A stretch of DNA of 64,000 bases from Centrapalus pauciflorus (lineage: Eukaryota; Streptophyta; Magnoliopsida; Asterales; Asteraceae): NCBI GenBank assembly GCA_020465985.1, contig JAANYP010000387.1, forward strand, positions 81,718-145,717, in the 5' to 3' direction. A model generated the notes under the pieces. The model did not search any database, was not told where the DNA came from, and worked only from the letters and a program-made list of their open reading frames with translations. Positions within the stretch are counted from its first letter, which is position 1, and each line of letters begins with the position of its first letter. Below, in pieces: positions 1 to 11,391 of the stretch. The translations under genes and the position numbers were made by a program.

Positions 1-8
1 AAAAATCA

Positions 9-326
9 GTAAATCTAGGTTTTATCAATGGGTAACCGGTTGAAACCGGTTTTTAAATCCTACGTGAACCGGTAAATAACTTACGTGACATAAATTTTAA
101 TTGTTGAAACATGTTGCCAAATATTACACATCATTTAAACCCCCCGTTGATGATGTATTCCCGTTTAAAAAGTACAATTAAAAATTATCAACGGGGTTTA
201 AATGCTGTGTAATTATTGGCAAACGGTTTCAACAATTAAAATTTATTCCACATAGGTTATTTGCCGGTCCACGTATGATTAATAGCTGGTTTCAACCGGT
301 TACCCATTAATAAAACCTTAATTTAC
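9..326. mobile_element. Foldback MITE-like inverted repeat
   Basis: The two halves are near-complete reverse complements. The left arm starts GTAAATCTAGGTTTTATCAA and the right arm ends in the complement of GTAAATTAAGGTTTTATTAA. Arms are about 140-150 bp with scattered mismatches, joined near 150-185. Blocks such as AACCGGTT, TTGTTGAAAC and ATCAACGGGG recur in both arms. There is no coding capacity. I see no clear target duplication, so the superfamily is not assigned, and the left boundary may be clipped by the window edge. Confidence 0.72.
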
Positions 327-1190
327 GAACTTTTAGTTAGTTCGGGGTTTTCTATGCAACGAAAAATGGTTTGGAGTTTTAATCACAAAAACCCGACAAG
401 TTTGGGGTTTTTTACGCAGTTATCCCTAATAAATATAAACAATTTAACTTTTATTTACCATAAACCTTCATTGTTGGGTTATTGGGTTGAATGTTTGAAT
501 GGTATTGTGGCTGCATCTTGTCTGTGGGATCCACAAATCCTTTTTTTAAGTTTTTTTTTTAAATCTAAATTATTATTTATCATATAATGGAAAAGATTAC
601 AAATGTCAAACTTATCATCAATTTGGTTTCCTGCAAACTCTTTCTTGATTTAACATTTACTAGTTCATTATTATAAATATATGAATGTGATTGGTGTGTT
701 TTATAGGCTTTATCTTTAAAATATACCAATCTTTTTTTAAAAATCTAGATATGGTTGATGTATATGACAATGACATTCTTATTATTTTATCATTTCTATT
801 TTCTAACATTTTCTTTTAAAAATAATTTCTATTTTGATAAGTTACAACATAATAACCAATATTAGAGTATGTTAAGGGAAGTTGTATCAAGATTTGAATT
901 TTTTTTTAAAATTTATAATTAATTTTAAGATATCATTTATATTATTACATTGTAGAGTGTTTGGAGAAAAAGAGTGAAAAAGGATTGTATACTTGTATAA
1001 GTAAAACATCACACTTTTTTTTGAACGACAAACTAACTCACTTCTACTCCTAAACTACTCATTTGCCCTAAATGAGGACTTTATAGCTTACATCCACCAC
1101 CTAAATTCCAACTTGCCTCCGACGGGAGTCAAACCCATATTTTCACGCTTACATGTCACCTCTCATACCAAATGGGCTAAACCCTATTGG
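327..1190. other. AT-rich stretch, no gene seen
   Basis: Strongly AT-rich sequence with homopolymer runs. The only open frame of note (354-587) has no recognisable domain and a composition like random AT-rich DNA. The last 100 bp resemble degenerate repeat flanks. The final 8 bases, CCTATTGG, are the left target duplication of the next element. Confidence 0.5.
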
Positions 1191-1688
1191 TAGGGGTGTA
1201 AATGAGCCGAGCTACTCGTGAGCTACTCGAGCTCGACTCGTTAAAAGCTCGAAAAAAGCTCGAATTAAACGAGCTCGAGCCGAGCTCGAGCCTAAATTCG
1301 AGCTCGTTTAATAAACGAGCTCGAGCCCGAGCTTCATATATCAAGCTCGCGAGCCTAAACGAGCTTAAACGAGCCTATATATAAATATATTTTTAAATTA
1401 ATAAATATATAATATATAGATTAAATAAATATAAATATATTAAAATAACAAATTATATATATTATATAAAAAAGATTATTTAAAAATTAATTTAAAAATT
1501 AATATATATATAATAAACGAGTCGAGCCCGAGCCGAGCTCGAGCTTGGAAAATTATTCACGAGCCGAGCTCGAGCTTTACATACAAAACTCGAAACGAGC
1601 CGAGCTCGAGCTCGAGGCTGGTATTTTCAAACGAGCCGAGCTCGATCTTAAACGGGCTCGAGCTCGGCTCGGCTCGTTTACACCCCTA
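1191..1688. mobile_element. hAT-type MITE with GAGCTCGAGC-rich ends
   Basis: The element starts TAGGGGTGTAAATGAGCCGA and ends in the inverted complement (TCGGCTCGTTTACACCCCTA). It is flanked by a perfect 8-bp direct duplication CCTATTGG at 1183-1190 and 1689-1696. TIRs of the form YAGGGGTG with 8-bp duplications are typical of the hAT superfamily. Both ends are built from overlapping GAGCTCGAGC/CGAGCCGAGC words on both strands; the centre (about 1375-1515) is almost pure AT. There is no transposase, so it is non-autonomous. The open frame 1202-1384 is a by-product of the repeated words. Confidence 0.88.
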
Positions 1689-1704
1689 CCTATTGGTGCG
1701 TTAT

Positions 1705-3545
1705 TGTAACACCCTCCAAACCCGATCAAAAACCACGTCATTTACAATACACAGGTGACAATGGCACAATAATTATCCATAACATATGTCAAAGGTTTTC
1801 ACAAACACTGACAATTTAAAACATTTTACATAACATAAACAGAACTGTTTAGAAGCTAACCCAACATACAAAACACAGCCCGGATCCAAATATCCCCATA
1901 CAGACCCGTACAGCTAATTAAGTTCCCAACAGTACAAAGAACACATACAGTCAACAAAATGCGGAACTCTCAGCAACAAGATCAAGCTCCTACTTTCGCT
2001 CAGGAGCTGGCGGCCCTACCCTCGGTCCCCCTGATACACAGTATACTCGGATACGTAAGCTTCGCAGCTCGTGAGTACACAAGGTTAGACGCTGCACTAA
2101 TCACATAAGCACATAACGCATATCACATGACAACAATGTAACTCTACACTACCTGGCATAACCCATGCCACACTAGCCTCTACCCAGAGGTACTTGAGAT
2201 CCAATACATAGTGAGATGCTCATCTCAATTAGGGAAACCATTCCCTGCCTGCAACCAAGCCATACTCATGGAGGCTATCAACTATAATAGGCTCAAGAGC
2301 GACCTAACAATCAACACAACCACACACACACACACACACAGATATATATATATATATGAGAACCCGACACAGGGTTAAGTAGAGCTACCCAGCTCCCGCG
2401 ATAACTCATCGCGATTGGTATAATGGATATCATTCACATGTAAAGAAAGGAAGATCATACCTGAGGGGCAGCTCGCAGTGCCCACAACACAATCATAATA
2501 GTATATGTACATACACTGACTCGATAAAAGTTGGCCCTTTGAAAAGAACTCGCGTACTCACCTAGATCACCTCGTAGACAGTCTCTAACTCGCTGACCCG
2601 AATCTGTCTCGCATCGATCTCTAGCAGTCCCTGAACACAAAATAAATCTTCCCAGATTAATCTCAATTCAACAGATAAACCCCATATATCCCATAATCAT
2701 TAACATAGTTGATTGGCCCCAAAAAGCAACCCCCAAGAGACCCCATAGCACAAAAATCCAATCCAACCCAAAAATCAAATCCGGCCCAAGCCAGGCGAAT
2801 CGCGGCCACGCTGCCCGTATCGCGAGGCGCGCTCACATCACAAACCGCACCCAGAACCCTAGCCCACGGTCCATCTCACGCCGCTCATCGCGGCCGCGCT
2901 CACCTCATCGCGACTGCGATCGCGACGACTTGCATGTCCCCTGCTTCACTTTACAGCTCCGCCCAGGAGGTATTAAACCTCCATAATCCGATTTCAGCAA
3001 AAATAACCCATACAAATAATATCAAAACTCCTCTAATACTGTTGCACAACAATTCCCACAGTATCCCAAGACTTAACACACGAAATTTAGAATCTAATCA
3101 GAGGATACTCACCTTGCACTTCAAGAACACAAAGAAAGCTTCAATTTGATTCACAACAGCTCAATCCAACTGATATGGCTTCAACCTTGCTTATGTTTCT
3201 GATCTCCAGATTACACAACACACATACAACACTTTGTAAAGTTTGGAAGTGAAGGAACTAAGAAACGTACATACATATATTATACGTATCCCTTTATAAC
3301 GCGGGTTCGACACCGATACCCGGCCCCATTATCAAAAATCCACTTATTATATCATTAAATCCCATTTAATTCCGTGAATCCATAATTATAATTAATCCAC
3401 TAAAATTATCTCCCGAAGCCACGTAATACCCGTCCCGACACGTATAATCCACTCTACGGGACACAATTGGACCAACACAATACTCAATAAAATACTCTGT
3501 CAATGGGATAATTACACGTACCTGCTCAGGAGTCGGGGTGTTACA
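1705..3545 (-). repeat. 3' LTR of element H
   Basis: On the plus strand it opens TGTAACACCCTCC and closes GGGGTGTTACA, so it has inverted TGTAACACC ends and is about 1.84 kb. A purine-rich tract lies immediately outside on the right, as expected for a minus-strand 3' LTR. Segment 1965-2310 recurs at 6405-6751. It contains a CA/TA microsatellite at about 2320-2356. The open frame 2709-3149 has no recognisable domain. Confidence 0.82.
3292..3298 (-). promoter_or_regulatory. Possible TATA box in the H LTR
   Basis: The minus strand reads GTTATAAAGGGATACG, a TATAAAG-type box inside the LTR about 250 bp from its 5' (right) end. The position fits an LTR promoter. Sequence evidence only. Confidence 0.35.
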
Positions 3546-3559
3546 AATCCTCCCCCTTA
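3546..3559 (-). other. Polypurine tract of element H
   Basis: The minus strand reads TAAGGGGGAGGATT directly before the LTR start TGTAACACCC. This is the expected plus-strand primer position and fixes both the orientation and the LTR boundary. Confidence 0.7.
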
Positions 3560-3579
3560 CAAAGATTCCGTCCCGGAAT

Positions 3580-3946
3580 CTAACTCTGACTCTGGGACAG
3601 ATAAGGATAGCGGCTTCGCATCTCAGACTCAGGTTCCCAAGTAGCGTTGGTACCCTTATGGTGTCTCCACTGAACGAGTATCAATGATATCTCTTTATTG
3701 CGCAACTTCTTCACTTTACGGTCAGTAATCATCAGGCTGCTCAACATATCTCAACTGATCATCCACTGGTATCTCAAATAAAGGCACATACTGATCCTCT
3801 TTGGCTAAGCACTTTCTCAAGTGACTCACATGGAATGTATCGTGCACACTGGCCAACTCTGGCGGCAATCTCAATTGGTAGGCCTGATCCCTGACCCTGG
3901 CCACTATCTTAAACGTCCCAATATATCTCGGATCACACCTTTCCAT
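3580..3946 (-). pseudogene. H integrase C-terminus with chromodomain-like tail (broken)
   Basis: The first part holds the integrase GPY/F-type region and the HVSHLRKCL motif common to Ty3/gypsy integrases. A TGA at about 3722 follows PDDY. In another frame the sequence continues with TDRKVKKLRNKEISLILV and a WEPE-type chromodomain end, stopping with TAG at 3580-3582. The chromodomain tail places H among chromoviruses (Tekay/Del-like is my guess). In a live element the tail would help target insertion to chromatin; here it is separated by a stop and frameshift. Confidence 0.75.
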
Positions 3947-4877
3947 AGAGACACTTTCAGCAACACCTAATCGCCAACATTGAACTCAAGCTCTGAGGTA
4001 CGGCGATCAGCATAACACTTCTGACGGCTCTGAGGAACTCGCATATGTTCACGGATCATAGCTACTTTGTCACTCGTCTCTTGAAGTAGCTCGGTCCCAC
4101 TGATCGGTCGCTCACCCACCTCACCCTAACACACTGGGGTTAAACACATACGACCATATAACGCTTCAGATGGAGCCATCTTAATCGTGGTGTGGTAGCT
4201 ATTGTTGTACGTGAACTCAACCAACGGGAGATGCACATCCCAGCTATCCCTGAAGTCAATGGCGCATGCTCTCATCATATCCTCAAGTGTTTGATTCTTG
4301 CGCTCGGTCTGCCCATTTGTCTGAGGCCTGTAAGCTGTACTCAGCTGAACCCGTGTACCCAGCTCTCTCTGGAAGCTCTGCCAGAACCACAAAGTAAATC
4401 GGGTGTTGCGATAAGAAGTGATCGACTTCAGAATCTCATGCCTTGATACTATCTCATGAATATACAGTCGTGCTATGGTCAATCGATCCACTATGTCCCA
4501 GATCATGTCGTTCCCACGAACTGTACGAGGAAGTCTAAAGATGAAAGTCATCGTGATGTGGTACCACTTCCACTCGGGGATCTCCAGTGGCGTAAACGGT
4601 CGTGCGACTTCTGGTGCTCACTCTTAACCCGCAAACAGGTCATGCACTGCTCGACGTATCGACCCACGTCTCTCTTCATACCCGGCCACCAGTAGAATTC
4701 TCGAAGATCCTGATACATCTTAGTGCTCCCAGGATGAATAGATTGTCTCGATTTGTGCAATTATCGAGAATCAATTGTCGCAAGTTCCCAACTCTGGGAA
4801 CCCAAACTCTGTCTCTCAACACATATAACCCACGGTCATCCCTGACCAATGCCTCTATCTGCGTGACAGGCTCTCAT
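3947..4877 (-). pseudogene. H integrase zinc finger and catalytic core (broken)
   Basis: Right to left on the minus strand: a pre-integrase linker, an HHCC-type zinc-binding segment (IHPGSTKMYQDLREFYWWPG, then EQCMTCLRVK), part of the core, and the segment around the catalytic glutamate (STAYRPQTNGQTERKNQTLE). The zinc-finger frame (4548-4760) and core frame (4126-4551) differ, and more breaks lie at 3947-4125. At its right edge (about 4878) it abuts protease with no RT or RNase H between. Confidence 0.75.
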
Positions 4878-5540
4878 CCAGTCCATACCAACGATCACAT
4901 CGAAGTTGCTGATCTCGATAGGTAATAAGTCGATCAGGAATCGGTGAGTGTCGATCTCGAGTACACATTCTCGATAGACACGGCTCACTAGGGCAATACT
5001 CCCATCTACACTCTTAACAATCAATGGCACAAACAACACAGTATGGGTAACAGTAAAGTAAGCACATAATAGCACTGACATATATGAGCGATCTGCTCCA
5101 GAATCAAATAAGACTCGCGCACGCAAGCCGTTCAGAATGTACGTACCCGTAAGAACGTCTGGAGCATCTTTGGCCTCCTCAGATGTGGCTTGGAACACTC
5201 GGCCTTTGGCTCTCGGTGCCGCATCTCTACGAGTGGTGGAGGAAGAAGGCTCTGCTCGGGCACCACTCGTGCTTGCCCCTGGAATCGCTGGTGCTGCCTC
5301 TGGACAATCTCTCATCCTATGGCCCGGTTTCCCATACTGGAAGTACAGTGCCTCGCTGGCAGTGCGCGACGTCGCCGTATGGCCAAACTGGCCGCATATG
5401 AAACACTGGAACTGGTCACTCGCACGTGGCCCGACGTGCCTACGGTGGCATCTCTGACAATCCCGCTCCCCAGACGAGCTATCTACTCTGCTTCCCGCTG
5501 CTGGGGCTCTCCTATCCCTCTGGCCCTGACCACCAGACAT
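4878..5540 (-). pseudogene. H gag C-terminus (zinc knuckles) and aspartic protease
   Basis: Two CCHC-type knuckles are recognisable and both are damaged. The first reads CFICGQFGHTATSRTAS, with its last cysteine lost. The second reads YFQYGKPGHRMRDCPE, with its first two cysteines now tyrosine. The protease follows with its active-site motif DSGADRSYMS and the usual end SNFDVIVGMDWM, where reverse transcriptase should begin. Sequence then switches to the integrase side. Cysteine to tyrosine needs a single G-to-A change, compatible with decay of methylated cytosines. Confidence 0.78.
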
Positions 5541-6392
5541 CCCATCTCTGCCTCTGTGTCTGTCTCTACCTCTATATCGACGTGAACCAGAACCCTGCCA
5601 ATGGTAACGGCTGCTGCTCAGACGTCCCCGTACGCTGTCTTTGTGTAGGCGGCTGCTCCCGCTGCTTCTCGATCTCTCGCTCTCTTATACGAGCCAACTC
5701 TAGAGCTCTGGCAAAGGAAGTAGTCTCGTGCTACCCCACGAACTCTCGAATATCCGATCTCAGGCCGTCAACAAAAGCATCGGCCTTACGCTGCTCAGTA
5801 TCCACATGCTGAGGTGCAAACTGGGAATACTCATTGAAACAATCAACATACTGCTGCACAGACAGCTCTCTCTGCTGCAGATGGAGGAATCGACGCTCCA
5901 CTCTCTCTGCTCGTCCCGTGGTGCATACTGGATCTCAAACACCGCCTTGAATTGCTCCCAGGACATCGCGTACGCACGCGAAGCAGACATAGATGACTCG
6001 ATGTATTTCCACCACTGTGAAGCCCCACCCCTCAGCTGATAAGTGGCATACCTAACGATATCTTCCGTGTACACATGCGCAACCCGAAAGGCGGACTCAA
6101 TCTCGCATTCCCACGCTAAGGCCAACCTTGGCTCGCCCCTACCTCTAAACTCTGGAGGTGTCCTAGTCATATAATCCTTGAATGAACCCCCTCTCTGTGA
6201 TGTAGACGAAGAGGCACCTGCACCAGTGCTAGCCCCAATAACTGGAGTACCCGTGTCATGACTGCCCCCAGTACCTTGACGCATACCCTGGGACTCGTTA
6301 AACTGTGTCAAGATCTCTATCAGCTCTGACTTGCGGACATAATCATCGCCTGCTGGCTTCTCTTTCCCTGTACCATTCCCCTCGGAATCCAT
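5541..6392 (-). pseudogene. H gag N-terminal part (frameshifted)
   Basis: It starts at ATG 6392 (MDSEGNGTGK; an in-frame ATG lies 12 bp upstream). It contains a retrotransposon gag core: RTPPEFRGRG, then YQLRGGASQWWKYIESSM and WEQFKAVFEIQYAP. A frameshift near 5885 moves the continuation (LHLQQRELSVQQYVDCFNEY to VDGLRSDIREFVG) into another frame, ending in a stop near 5733. The ATG lies only about 12 bp from LTR-like sequence, so the normal leader and primer site are missing. Confidence 0.75.
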
Positions 6393-6404
6393 ACTGACGT
6401 GCAC

Positions 6405-6751
6405 AGAACTCTCAGCAACAAGATCAAGCTCCTACTTTCGCTCAGGAGCTGGCGGCCTTATCTTCGATCCCCCTGATACACACAGTAGACTCGAATACGT
6501 AAGCTTCGTAGCTCGTGAGTACACAAGGTTAGACGTTGCACTAATCACATAAGCACATATCACATGGAAACACTGTAGCTCTACACTACCTGGCATAACA
6601 CATGCCACACTAGCCTCTACCCAGAGGTACTTGAGATCCAATACATAGTGAGATGCTCATCTCAATTAGGGAAACCCTTCCCTGTGTGCAGCCAAGCCAT
6701 ACTCATGGAGGCTATCAATAGGCTCAGGTGCGACCTGACAATCAACATAAC
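6405..6751 (-). repeat. Truncated 5' LTR of element H
   Basis: Closely similar to 1965-2310 of the 3' LTR, starting at the shared ACTCTCAGCAACAAGATCAA. The terminal portion equivalent to 1705-1964 is missing at the gag side. The other side ends in an AT microsatellite where the 3' LTR has a CA/TA microsatellite. Both boundaries are therefore deletion or expansion points. Confidence 0.78.
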
Positions 6752-6884
<133 letters not shown>

Positions 6885-7932
6885 TGTAGGTCCCGAGAGG
6901 TTCCCAAAGTATATAGTTATAAGCTGTAGAGGGGGGGTGAATACAGCAATTTAAAAACTACACACTCTTTTCTCAATGTTTGTATGTATTATCAACAAAT
7001 TGTTAATTACAAACAAGCTTGAATGCGGACTAGTTCAAGCTGAGATGACAGATACAACAGTATGCTTACTAATCTAAGACAGACTCGAACTAGTATACAA
7101 TGAATACACTCACTAAGAAGCACTCACTGTGTTTACAAGACTTAAGGAACAGCTTAGGTAAAACAGCTTAGACACACAGAAGCTGGTTTACAGAAGACTT
7201 GCATGCATGAAGATCACACTTGCACGTTCACTCTTGGTTTAAGCACTTAGCTTTCTTCACATTTCTTTCTGACCTTAGAAGCTTCCTTTTATACTCACTT
7301 AGAGGATCTCAGAGAAACATCTTCATTGGACAGAATGAAAAGGAAAAGTCTTGTTGAAAAGACAACATAACCTTTTCTGCACTTTTCTGAAAAGCAGACT
7401 TGTCTTCATATGTGCAGAACTTTTGTCTTTTTACTTTGTCTACTGTTGCATTGCCTTTAACTAATTTAGGAATGTCAACTTTGCGTCTTTCTTCCCTGTA
7501 AAGGCCTATTTTGATATAAGAAAAAGGTCTGTCACCCTTTTTCAAATATCCTTTTGTCTTCATGTTACAGAACAGCGTGGGCAGGCTGAGCAGTTCTGTT
7601 TTCCACTTTGTCTTCGACTTTGTAAACTGATCTTGTAGTCAAAAACAATACATGATGACTTGGAAACAAATTCCATAAAGTGTTTAGCCTGTTCACAAAG
7701 AACAGGTTCTGTTCACAAAGAACAGAACACTTTAAAAATGCCCAAGCTACTCAACAGTGAAGAGCAGCGTAGACAGTTTATGTCCAGCCTGTTCAGCAGA
7801 CAGAGCAGCTTGGACAAACTGTCTTAGTTGCAACACATGCAACATATAGAACAGCTTTAGACTGATATTGCAAATCATTTTCAGGTTTCAATAAGGCATA
7901 TAACAGGCCTTAAATTCAACCTTCAAATGCAT
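6885..7932 (-). repeat. S0: Sirevirus-like LTR fragment
   Basis: Read on the minus strand it ends CGGGACCTACA, a plausible LTR 3' end (plus strand starts TGTAGGTCCCGAG at 6885). Its 5' start is less certain (TGATGCATTTG near 7932 or TGTTATATGCC near 7911). It is rich in GAACAG/CTGTTC words, for example CCTGTTCACAAAGAACAGG near 7688. A purine-rich tract lies just outside on the right. The minus open frame 7309-7563 has no recognisable domain. Copia/Sirevirus affiliation is inferred from layout and word content. Confidence 0.5.
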
Positions 7933-7998
7933 CAATAGGTTTGATTATAAAATCTCCCCCTCAGATGTAGAACAGGTTTGACTGAGGCCTTTTTGTGC
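7933..7998 (-). other. S0 3' untranslated fragment with polypurine tract
   Basis: The minus strand carries CTGAGGGGGAGATTTTATAA (7943-7962). It is polypurine-like but not directly beside a TG start, like the extra PPT copies described for Sireviruses. The segment ends where homology to S1 pol begins, at about 7999. Confidence 0.4.
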
Positions 7999-10031
7999 CT
8001 AACAATGACTCATTGTTGAAATCACTTAACATACCCTTTACTGGAAATGCAGGTTCAGTGAAAAATGACTTCTCGTCATTAAACCTAAATGACGACTATC
8101 AAGCTTTTCCAAAGTTGAACATTCCATCAACTTCTGAGCCTACAACGACAGAAGATGGGTCTCCAACAGAGAATGAACCTGAATTACCTACAAACGAGGA
8201 TCAGAAAAGTACTTCTAACTCCGAGGACAGTGATCATGAGGAAGAGAATGTAAAGTCTGAAGTCGTACCCCCGTTAGGTGAAATGGCATCAAACTTAGGA
8301 GAAAATCTTCAAGTCGATGAGATTGAGACATCGAGGATAAACAAGGATCATCTGATTGAGAGTATCATAGGGAATCCAAATACAGATGTGAGAACTAGGA
8401 GTAGTGTGAATAATAACACGGTGCTGTTATCGATGATCAACGACTCCGAGACATATCACACATGTTTATATTCATGTTTCATCTGGCAAGTAGAGCCGAA
8501 GAATGTGCAAATGGCACTGAAAGACAACTCTTGGGTTGAAGCCATGCAAGAAGAACTGTCATAGTTCTAAAAACTTGAAGTGTGTGAGTTAGTGTCGTTA
8601 ACTCGAGGAGAAGTTGCAATAGGGACTAAATGGGTCTTTAAGTGCAAAAGGGATGATCGGGGTATAGTTACTCGTAACAAGGGAAGACTTGTGGTGAAAG
8701 GATTCAACCAAGAAAAGGGAATTGATTACAACGAAGTATTTGCACCATTGGCAAGGCACGAGGCAATTCGACTGTTTCTGGCCTTGGCGTCCTTCAAAGG
8801 ATTTAAGGTATATCAACTTGACGTAAGAGTGCATTCCTGTAGCAGAAAGGTGAAGAAACTGATGTACGTCGTACAGCCGCCTGGCTTTACTGATCCAAGA
8901 TATCCTGACAGAGTATATCGACTCGATAAGGCTCTGTATGGATTGCATCAGGCACCAAGGGCATGGTATGAGACACTGTCAACTCATCTTTTGGACAACG
9001 AGTTAGAAAGAGGGAGAATTGATAGTACATTATTCGTGAAGAGAAAAGGAGAAGACTTTATCTTGGTACAATTGTACGTGGATGACATCATTTTTGGGTC
9101 GTCAAACGAACAGATGTGCAAAGACTTTGAATAAGTCATGAAGTCAAAGTTTGAGATGAGTGTTGTGGGAGAGCTGAACTTCTTTCTGGGTTTGTAAGTC
9201 GAACAAAGGAAAGAGGGCATGTTTATCCATCAGACGAAGTATGACTACGACATTCTGGAGCGCTTAAGGATGGAAGGAACAAAGTTAACCGCTCACTTGA
9301 GTACTCTGATTCAAGTGAATCACAATCTCGGACCGGGTACAGAAAGTGATACTGATGTGGATCCGACTTTATATCAGGCCACGATCGGGTCACTCATTTA
9401 TATAACTGCTTCTAGACCTGACATTATGTTTTCTGTGTGTATTTATGCTAGGTTTCAAGCAAATCGAAAGGAGATGCATATGAAAGCCGTGAAGAAAATT
9501 CTGAGATACCTTAAGTCAAAACCGAAGCTGGGACTTTGGTATCATGCTGATGGAGATCTGGAATTGGAGGCGTACACGGACTCTGATTATGGTGGATGTA
9601 GCTTGAACCGGAAATCAACAACTAGAGGTTGTCAGTTCCTTGGAGGGAGGCTCGTATCCTAGCAATGCTTGAAACAAACTTCGGTAGCCGTATCAACGTG
9701 CTAGGCCGAATATGTAGCTGCAGGTAGTTGCTGTTCACAGGTTTTCTGGATACAGCAACAATTGTGGGATTACGGTTTGACTTACACTCATTCTCCCATT
9801 AGGATAGATAATCAGTCTACAATTGCTATAACTAATAATCCAGTTAAACACAGTAAAACAAAGCACATAGACATAAGACATCATTTTATACGTGATTGTG
9901 CTGAATAGAATTTGATAAAACTGGTAAAAGTTGCAACGGAAGACAGTAATGCAAACTTATTCACTAAAGCATTTGATAAGTCACGCTTTGAGTTGTTAGT
10001 TCAACTAAATGGTATGCGTAATCCAGAGTAA
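7999..10031 (+). pseudogene. S1 pol fragment: RT and RNase H (broken)
   Basis: It opens with a serine/glutamate-rich linker, then ALKDNSWVEAMQEEL, the usual entry to copia RT. RT continues with GTKWVFKCKRDDRGIV, and the catalytic motif LYVDDIIFGS is present near 9080. RNase H follows with AYTDSDYGGCSLNRKSTT and ends near NGMRNPE with TAA at 10029-10031. Stops at 8562, 9132 and 9660 and a disrupted stretch near 8825-8860 break it. Integrase and protease are absent. Confidence 0.88.
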
Positions 10032-10556
10032 CTTGACCTTAGTAGTTTTTCTTTCTTTCTAAGTAAGTTAGTAGCTTAGTAGATTTTCTTTCCTTTTATA
10101 GTAAGTTAGTAGGTTAGTTTATTATCTTATCTTAAAAATCAAAAACAAAAGAAAAAAGAGAGAAAATCATAAAAATTTCAAAAAAAAGGAGAATATCGAA
10201 AAATGAGTTAAGTCTTAGATTCATAGATTCAAAGTGACGAAAATTAGTACAGTCTAAACAAACTGTAAGTGTTAAGCTTTCACACATAAAGCACCATAAT
10301 TCTAAATGATATGCACTTTCTTGTCTGATGTGTTGGTAGGCATAATACACCAAGAAAATCCTAACAACTAATAAAATAATCTATAAAATATCATATGTGT
10401 AACTAACTTAGATGTATGACCAAATGGTCTTAATTTCTATGTTTGAGACACACAGACAATAATTGTAAATGAGGTATGCAAATTTATCTGGGGGATATAT
10501 AGCACCATCAAAATAAATCTTAAGCAAAGAAAAGAAAAATTTTTGAAAAGAAAAGG

Positions 10557-10757
10557 AAGTCAAAACAAGTCGCTTTATTGTACGTAAGTACAGACCTGTC
10601 ACCTCTATTTTGACTTAAGCTAGCAAGATAAGTCGCTTTATTGTACGTAAGTACAGACCTGTCACCGCTGTCTTGCTAAATTAAAAGGAACTCTAACACA
10701 AACTAAGACACTCTGTTGTATGTAAATACAGAATTGTGTCCGACGTTTGCCTTTTAA
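10557..10757 (+). other. Three tandem predicted RNA stem-loops (S1 copy)
   Basis: Each unit has an inner hairpin and a unit-specific outer stem. Unit 1: outer AAGTCAAAA (10557-10565) with TTTTGACTT (10608-10616), inner TGTAC-GTAA-GTACA (10579-10592). Unit 2: TAGCAAGA (10621-10628) with TCTTGCTA (10671-10678), same inner hairpin. Unit 3: TTAAAAGG (10681-10688) with CCTTTTAA (10750-10757), plus CAAAC/GTTTG and GACAC/GTGTC, inner TGTAT-GTAA-ATACA. GTAA fits the GNRA tetraloop class. The C-G to T-A swap in the unit 3 inner stem preserves pairing. Function unknown. Confidence 0.7.
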
Positions 10758-11097
10758 AGAAAATTTGCAATACCGAAAAGTTATAATCATTGTGTGTCTG
10801 CCTTGATCATAGAAGTATATCTAAGTATGGGACACATAAGGTAGTTTCTTGATAAATAAAATGGCCAAGGGAATTTCCAAAAGTGTTCAATGTTTAAAGG
10901 GAAAATCATACCGACAATCGACTTGGAATGTATATCACGACAAACAACCAAAGGAATCAAAATTTCCTAAGTGTGAAAGTGAAATATTGAAAGTGCGTTT
11001 GACATCGCTATCTGATTGAACCTTCTTTGACTTTCTCGCAAAAATATTCTGTAAGTATAAGTTGTAACTTTTTTTAAGTACTTTTGAGTAGTTTTAA

Positions 11098-11146
11098 TTT
11101 TATTTTACTTTATTTTATTTTATTTTATTTTATTTTACTTTAAGTA
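11098..11146 (+). repeat. TTTTA-type pentanucleotide repeat
   Basis: Irregular ATTTT/ACTTT repeats in the S1 spacer, with a counterpart in S3 at about 51240-51310. Likely polymerase slippage of a T-rich tract; the conserved position suggests it predates the split of the two copies. Confidence 0.75.
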
Positions 11147-11391
11147 GGATAAAGGTCAAAGTTACTAGGATGCATTTTTCGTTGAAGAAACAAATATTGC
11201 GTGAAAATCTATTGCTTAGTGTGAATGTTTTTGCAAAGTTGGAAAAATTCTGTTAGATGAAAAAGTTTAAAAAGTTGAATGTTATTCAAGAATTTTCAAA
11301 ATTTTCACTTAAGTTCGAAATCCAGACAAATTCGATGTTACCTTCGAACTTGCTGGAAGTTCGAACTTAAGCTAAGTTTGAAGGTGGTTGA

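Larger units (their letters stand above)
1705..6751 (-). mobile_element. Element H: decayed Ty3/gypsy chromovirus lacking RT
   Basis: Minus-strand order is: LTR fragment (6751-6405), gag, protease, integrase with a chromodomain-like tail, PPT, 3' LTR (3545-1705). Reverse transcriptase and RNase H are absent: protease joins directly to the segment before the integrase zinc finger near 4878. A second deletion joins the LTR to the gag start near 6400 and removes the LTR end, primer site and leader. All ORFs carry frameshifts or stops. No target duplication can be shown because the right end is truncated at the AT microsatellite. Confidence 0.85.

Noticed and set aside
354..587. Open frame of 77 codons in AT-rich DNA
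   Set aside because: Low-complexity composition, no motif, no homologue in the window; expected by chance.
2709..3149. 146-codon frame in the H LTR
   Set aside because: Lies inside an LTR, has no recognisable domain, and is antisense to the element.
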